From: Paludibacteraceae bacterium
GTDB lineage: Bacteria; Bacteroidota; Bacteroidia; Bacteroidales; Paludibacteraceae
Direction: 5' to 3'
Length of the DNA stretch: 64,000 nucleotides
NCBI GenBank assembly: GCA_017477325.1
Contig: JAFUWV010000001.1
Location: 1-64,000 of the forward strand
Position 1 is the stretch's first letter. Every line of letters begins with the position of its first letter. This document shows positions 61,257 to 64,000 of the stretch, in pieces. Position numbers and translations under genes: made by a program. The notes below the pieces were generated by a model. The model ran no database searches. It had not been told where the DNA came from and was given only the letters and a program-made list of their open reading frames with translations.

Positions 61257-62066
61257 TCAACAGAAACTGTAGATTATAGCGAAAGTGCCTGCACAGAGGC
61301 AGTAGATAGCGAAATATATAAGTTTCTGCCGTTTGACGATTTCTATCATAAAGCGGCAAGCGAAACAACCGGTAAGAAAAGCTGCGAGGAAACCTACGAC
61401 AAGCGAAAGGACAGGTATGCCAGAGAAGTCGGCAGGGTTGTTTAGGGCTTTCAGCAGGTCGAGGAAGGCCTCTCCAAGGATTGGAACAAGCACCATGAGG
61501 AAGGAGAACTGGGCTATCTTATCTTTCCTCACACCGCAAAGGAGTCCTGTAGCAATGGTAGTGCCGGAGCGAGAGAGGCCCGGAAGAACAGCGAGCGCCT
61601 GCGCACAGCCTATTATAGCAGCATCGCGGTAGGTGACTTCATGCCCTTCGCCTTTCATCCGCTTAGTGAGAAACTCGCTTAACCAAAGGAGGAAAGCAGT
61701 GAGAAGAAGGCAGATGCCTACAAGAAGCAAACCGTGCCCAAAGAGCTGCTCAACATAGTCCTTGAAGAACATGCCAACTATGAAAACAGGAATCATGGAG
61801 ACAAGAATCTTTGCCACATAGTCTTTCTCAGCATTCCAGCGGAGAGTGGTGAACGTTCCTTTGAACAATTGTGCCACTTCGCGCCAGAGTATGACGAGTG
61901 TAGAGAGGACAGTAGCAGTGTGAACGACGATGGCAAAGGTGAGATTGTCTTCACCTGCAGTGCCGAGTAGAGCCTGCCCTATCTCCAGATGCCCACTACT
62001 GCTGACAGGAAGGAACTCAGTGAGTCCCTGGATAACACCAAGAATAAGTGCTTGAAGCCAAGACAT
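61257..62066 (-). CDS. uppP: Undecaprenyl-diphosphate phosphatase
   Basis: Membrane phosphatase that recycles the C55 lipid carrier; also called BacA. 269 residues, about eight helices. Signature [11 protein letters not shown] at 17-27 and the second active-site motif [14 protein letters not shown]. It works with UppS (5671-6426) in the same lipid cycle. The DUF3098 gene precedes it by 12 bases. Confidence 0.96.
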   Translation of the reverse strand: MSWLQALILGVIQGLTEFLPVSSSGHLEIGQALLGTAGEDNLTFAIVVHTATVLSTLVILWREVAQLFKGTFTTLRWNAEKDYVAKILVSMIPVFIVGMFFKDYVEQLFGHGLLLVGICLLLTAFLLWLSEFLTKRMKGEGHEVTYRDAAIIGCAQALAVLPGLSRSGTTIATGLLCGVRKDKIAQFSFLMVLVPILGEAFLDLLKALNNPADFSGIPVLSLVVGFLAAFLTGCFACRFMIEIVKRQKLIYFAIYCLCAGTFAIIYSFC

Positions 62067-62078
62067 AAGCGAGGAGTA

Positions 62079-62321
62079 TTAGTCTTTTTTGATTTCGTTA
62101 CTGTCTTTCTTTTTCGGTTTGTAGAGGATGGCAAAGACCATAGCCACAAAGCCGAAGAGGGCGATCATGGGGCCTAAGGTTATACGACGGAAAGAGAATA
62201 TGTCGGGATTGTACTCTGTTGCGCCGGAAGGAGCACCAACCATGAGTGCGAATCCAACGATGATAATACAGAATGAGGCCAGAATGAGCCAGAGGTTTAA
62301 CTTAGGTAAATTGAAATTCAT
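62079..62321 (-). CDS. DUF3098 small membrane protein
   Basis: 80 residues with two helices (about 8-28 and 46-66) and a basic Lys/Glu/Asp tail. The sequence LNLWLILASFCIIIVGFALM followed by GAPSGATEYNPDIFSFRRIT is the DUF3098 pattern. In Bacteroidales this gene normally follows ftsX and precedes uppP; here ftsX is not adjacent. Function unknown, probably linked to envelope or division. Confidence 0.85.
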   Translation of the reverse strand: MNFNLPKLNLWLILASFCIIIVGFALMVGAPSGATEYNPDIFSFRRITLGPMIALFGFVAMVFAILYKPKKKDSNEIKKD

Positions 62322-62384
62322 GATGATTATGTTTGTATAGTATATATTATTGTTGAATGTATTATTCAGGTTTTATTCATTTTC

Positions 62385-62493
62385 TTGCATAATTATACAG
62401 AAATCTTAAAAATCGGCAATTTCAGAGTATGCTTAGAGATTGCTTACACTTTGCTTGACGCTTGCTTGACGGGAGTATTGTATAATTATACAA
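62385..62493. repeat. 11-bp repeat array (locus 3) with flanking palindromes
   Basis: The array itself is 62431-62474: GCTTAGAGATT, GCTTACACTTT, GCTTGACGCTT, GCTTGACGGGA. It lies between TTGCATAATTATACAG (62385-62400) and the perfect 16-base palindrome TTGTATAATTATACAA (62478-62493). The whole element is in the gap upstream of the DUF3098 gene. Confidence 0.75.
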
Positions 62494-62538
62494 AATCTTA
62501 AAATTTGACATGTTTTTCGGCATTTCAATAATAGTAGT

Positions 62539-63168
62539 TTACAATGATTTATTTATTTGTTTCAGGAGCCACACTTTATTATTTGAGACATCTATATACT
62601 TAGTGAGTCCTCTATTGGCGACAATCTCAGCAATTATATCATTTTTATAGAAATCATCATCTTCGTATGTGATTCGACTTAGTAACACCGTATCGGGCAA
62701 AAGGTTAAACATTGCGTTATAATCCTGTTTCTTTACAATATCAGAATAGTTGTATTCAGTTCCTGCAAAAACGGGAGAATAATCATAATTAAATAAAAAC
62801 AAATAATCATTTCTAATACAACGATATTCGATTATCATATTATTCTTATTCTCTTTCTCTACTGCGAGTAATTTAACTATTTTTTCAGCAATCTCAGCGG
62901 CTACTTGGTGATTCGTGAACACTGGTTGAGAGCCAACAGGTTCAAAAGGCTCAAAAAATACATTAACATCCGAGACGACAAGGATATTTTGATTATTGGA
63001 GTCATTCTCATCACACATAATAAGAGTATCACCAACACTATATGGGAAATAGTCAGGCACTGACTCCCAGGGAAAATCACCTAACTGCTCTGCAATCTTA
63101 TGGTCATCCAACGTACACCCAATAAAAAGCGGTATTACCAATAATATAAGAACAAACTTCATTTTCAC
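62539..63168 (-). CDS. Putative lipoprotein of unknown family
   Basis: 209 residues with lipobox FIGC (Cys18). No recognised domain. Features: GDTLIMCDENDSNNQNILVV, a helical region at about 85-105, and the block KKQDYNAMFNLLPDTVLLS that recurs in the partial gene at 63709-64000. The DNA is clearly more AT-rich than in the housekeeping genes before it. The two related genes suggest a small tandem family of accessory exported proteins. Confidence 0.65.
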   Translation of the reverse strand: MKMKFVLILLVIPLFIGCTLDDHKIAEQLGDFPWESVPDYFPYSVGDTLIMCDENDSNNQNILVVSDVNVFFEPFEPVGSQPVFTNHQVAAEIAEKIVKLLAVEKENKNNMIIEYRCIRNDYLFLFNYDYSPVFAGTEYNYSDIVKKQDYNAMFNLLPDTVLLSRITYEDDDFYKNDIIAEIVANRGLTKYIDVSNNKVWLLKQINKSL

Positions 63169-63175
63169 ATGCGTT

Positions 63176-63691
63176 CTACCCGTAATATTTAATTGAATAT
63201 TGATTATTTTCTGTCCTTATACTGAGTATATATAACCCTCTTGCAAAGGAATCTTGTTCTATAGATGCCATGTTTGAAAATTCTTTTAGGAGTTTTCCAG
63301 ACACAGAGTATAAGTTAATTGCAATAATATTCTCGTCTTCAATTTGATTAAACAAATCATTAATATCACTAATATGAGTTTCCGGAGCTTCATTATATTC
63401 TTTCATTCGCCGTGGATGACTAACACTATTGCCATGAATCATGAGACTTGGATATCCAAAAAATATCATCTTCTTATATTGATTTCTACGGTAAGCAACT
63501 TTATCGGCATGATAATAATTAGATCCCCCATTGCACTCAATAGTATCATTGATTATATGAATGTAAGGACATTCATAGTGAATAGTATAAGAATAATCAG
63601 AGTGTGACAATGATATTGATTGAGAATACACAGTCATACTTACTCCCCAAAGAGTAAGTAATAAAATGATGTAGCGAATAGTATTACTCAT
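63176..63691 (-). CDS. Secreted protein with T9SS-type tail
   Basis: 171 residues from the ATG at 63691. Signal peptide (1-24, ending VYSQ), a beta-rich core, then a T9SS-like end (about 125-171; INLYSVSGKLLKEFSN, FARGLYILSIRTENNQYSIK). A start at 63730 would overlap the upstream gene and spoil the signal peptide. Sits between two paralogous lipoprotein genes, AT-rich like them. No function can be proposed. Confidence 0.68.
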   Translation of the reverse strand: MSNTIRYIILLLTLWGVSMTVYSQSISLSHSDYSYTIHYECPYIHIINDTIECNGGSNYYHADKVAYRRNQYKKMIFFGYPSLMIHGNSVSHPRRMKEYNEAPETHISDINDLFNQIEDENIIAINLYSVSGKLLKEFSNMASIEQDSFARGLYILSIRTENNQYSIKYYG

Positions 63692-63708
63692 AAGAAGATA
63701 TATTACTA

Positions 63709-64000
63709 TTAATAGTCTATAACTGTCCAATCCTGTTTATAAAACGCATCCCAAAAATGAATAATTCCAATGCCTTTAACTATAGTAGCTTTTGCGGAAT
63801 CCCCTTTAGAAGAACACCATTTTGATGATTCAACAGTATCAGGAAGCAAGGCAAACATAGCATTGTAATCCTCACTTTCTACCTTATCTTTAAAATTATA
63901 ACCTTTATAGGTGTTAATGCCTTGATTACCGACGGCAAAACTCATGCCGTATTCCATACGATGACACGTCCAACTCATAGAAAAATAGACTCCATCTTCA
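63709..64000 (-). CDS. Partial gene, paralog of the 62539-63168 lipoprotein
   Basis: The reading frame is open to the window edge, so the 5' end is missing; 97 codons are visible, of which 89 follow an internal Met. The block SEDYNAMFALLPDTVESS matches QDYNAMFNLLPDTVLLS of the gene at 62539-63168. The C-terminus reads FYKQDWTVIDY. Likely another exported protein of the same tandem family. Confidence 0.6.
   Translation of the reverse strand, partial: EDGVYFSMSWTCHRMEYGMSFAVGNQGINTYKGYNFKDKVESEDYNAMFALLPDTVESSKWCSSKGDSAKATIVKGIGIIHFWDAFYKQDWTVIDY

Overview
The window looks like a chromosomal segment of a Bacteroidales bacterium (Bacteroidota). The evidence is the promoter type (TTG/TTTG, 19-20 nt, TAnnTTTG, no Shine-Dalgarno dependence), a PorG-like/uppS/bamA/skp/skp block with the gene order known from Porphyromonas, type 9 secretion (T9SS) C-terminal sorting domains on many exported proteins, an Rnf operon led by an RseC-like gene, and the queA/truB/uppP/DUF3098 block. 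No rRNA, tRNA, transposase, phage gene or CRISPR array was recognised.

Layout. 0-1.6 kb: a BspA-type leucine-rich-repeat surface protein. 1.7-14.1 kb (+ strand): housekeeping and envelope genes: phosphohexomutase, radA, a PorG-like barrel protein, uppS, bamA, two skp/ompH chaperones, a 39-residue protein, an MFS transporter, murF and a coiled-coil membrane protein. 14.2-33.7 kb (- strand): a 19-kb locus for handling starch outside the cell. It holds two GH13 amylases, a 1,692-residue protein made of about 14 starch-binding-like modules, a 705-residue relative, a small binding protein, a T9SS surface protein and two barrel proteins, one a fusion of STN, barrel and OmpA domains. No SusC/SusD pair is present. 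33.7-43.8 kb (- strand): a long closely spaced gene string, rseC-like, YD-type lipoprotein, rnfB, rnfC, two small lipoproteins around a thioesterase, a zeta-like P-loop kinase with a 50-residue partner, rnfD, rnfG, rnfE, rnfA, trmO. 44.0-51.0 kb (+ strand): a CDF metal exporter with a native histidine run, then ftsK, lolA-like, trxB, rpsO and ung. 51.1-59.1 kb (- strand): an eight-gene operon combining three Cthe_2159-type beta-helix carbohydrate-binding proteins, a small T9SS-tailed protein, a YD-type protein, a VTC-domain protein, a DUF4956 membrane protein and a DUF2490-like barrel. 59.3-62.3 kb (- strand): queA, truB, uppP and a DUF3098 protein. 62.5-64.0 kb (- strand): AT-rich accessory lipoproteins, the last cut by the window edge.

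How the parts fit. PorG and BamA belong to outer-membrane assembly and T9SS, and the amylolytic locus and the VTC/Cthe_2159 operon encode many likely T9SS substrates. Rnf supplies ion-motive force. UppS, UppP and MurF serve the cell-wall lipid cycle.

The most unusual non-coding signals are three intergenic arrays, each of exactly four 11-bp GCTT-headed units (two flanked by TGYATAAWTATACA palindromes), and heptanucleotide tandem repeats that begin almost directly after stop codons. The strongest candidates for poorly described biology are the Sus-less T9SS starch locus and the VTC/DUF4956/Cthe_2159 operon.
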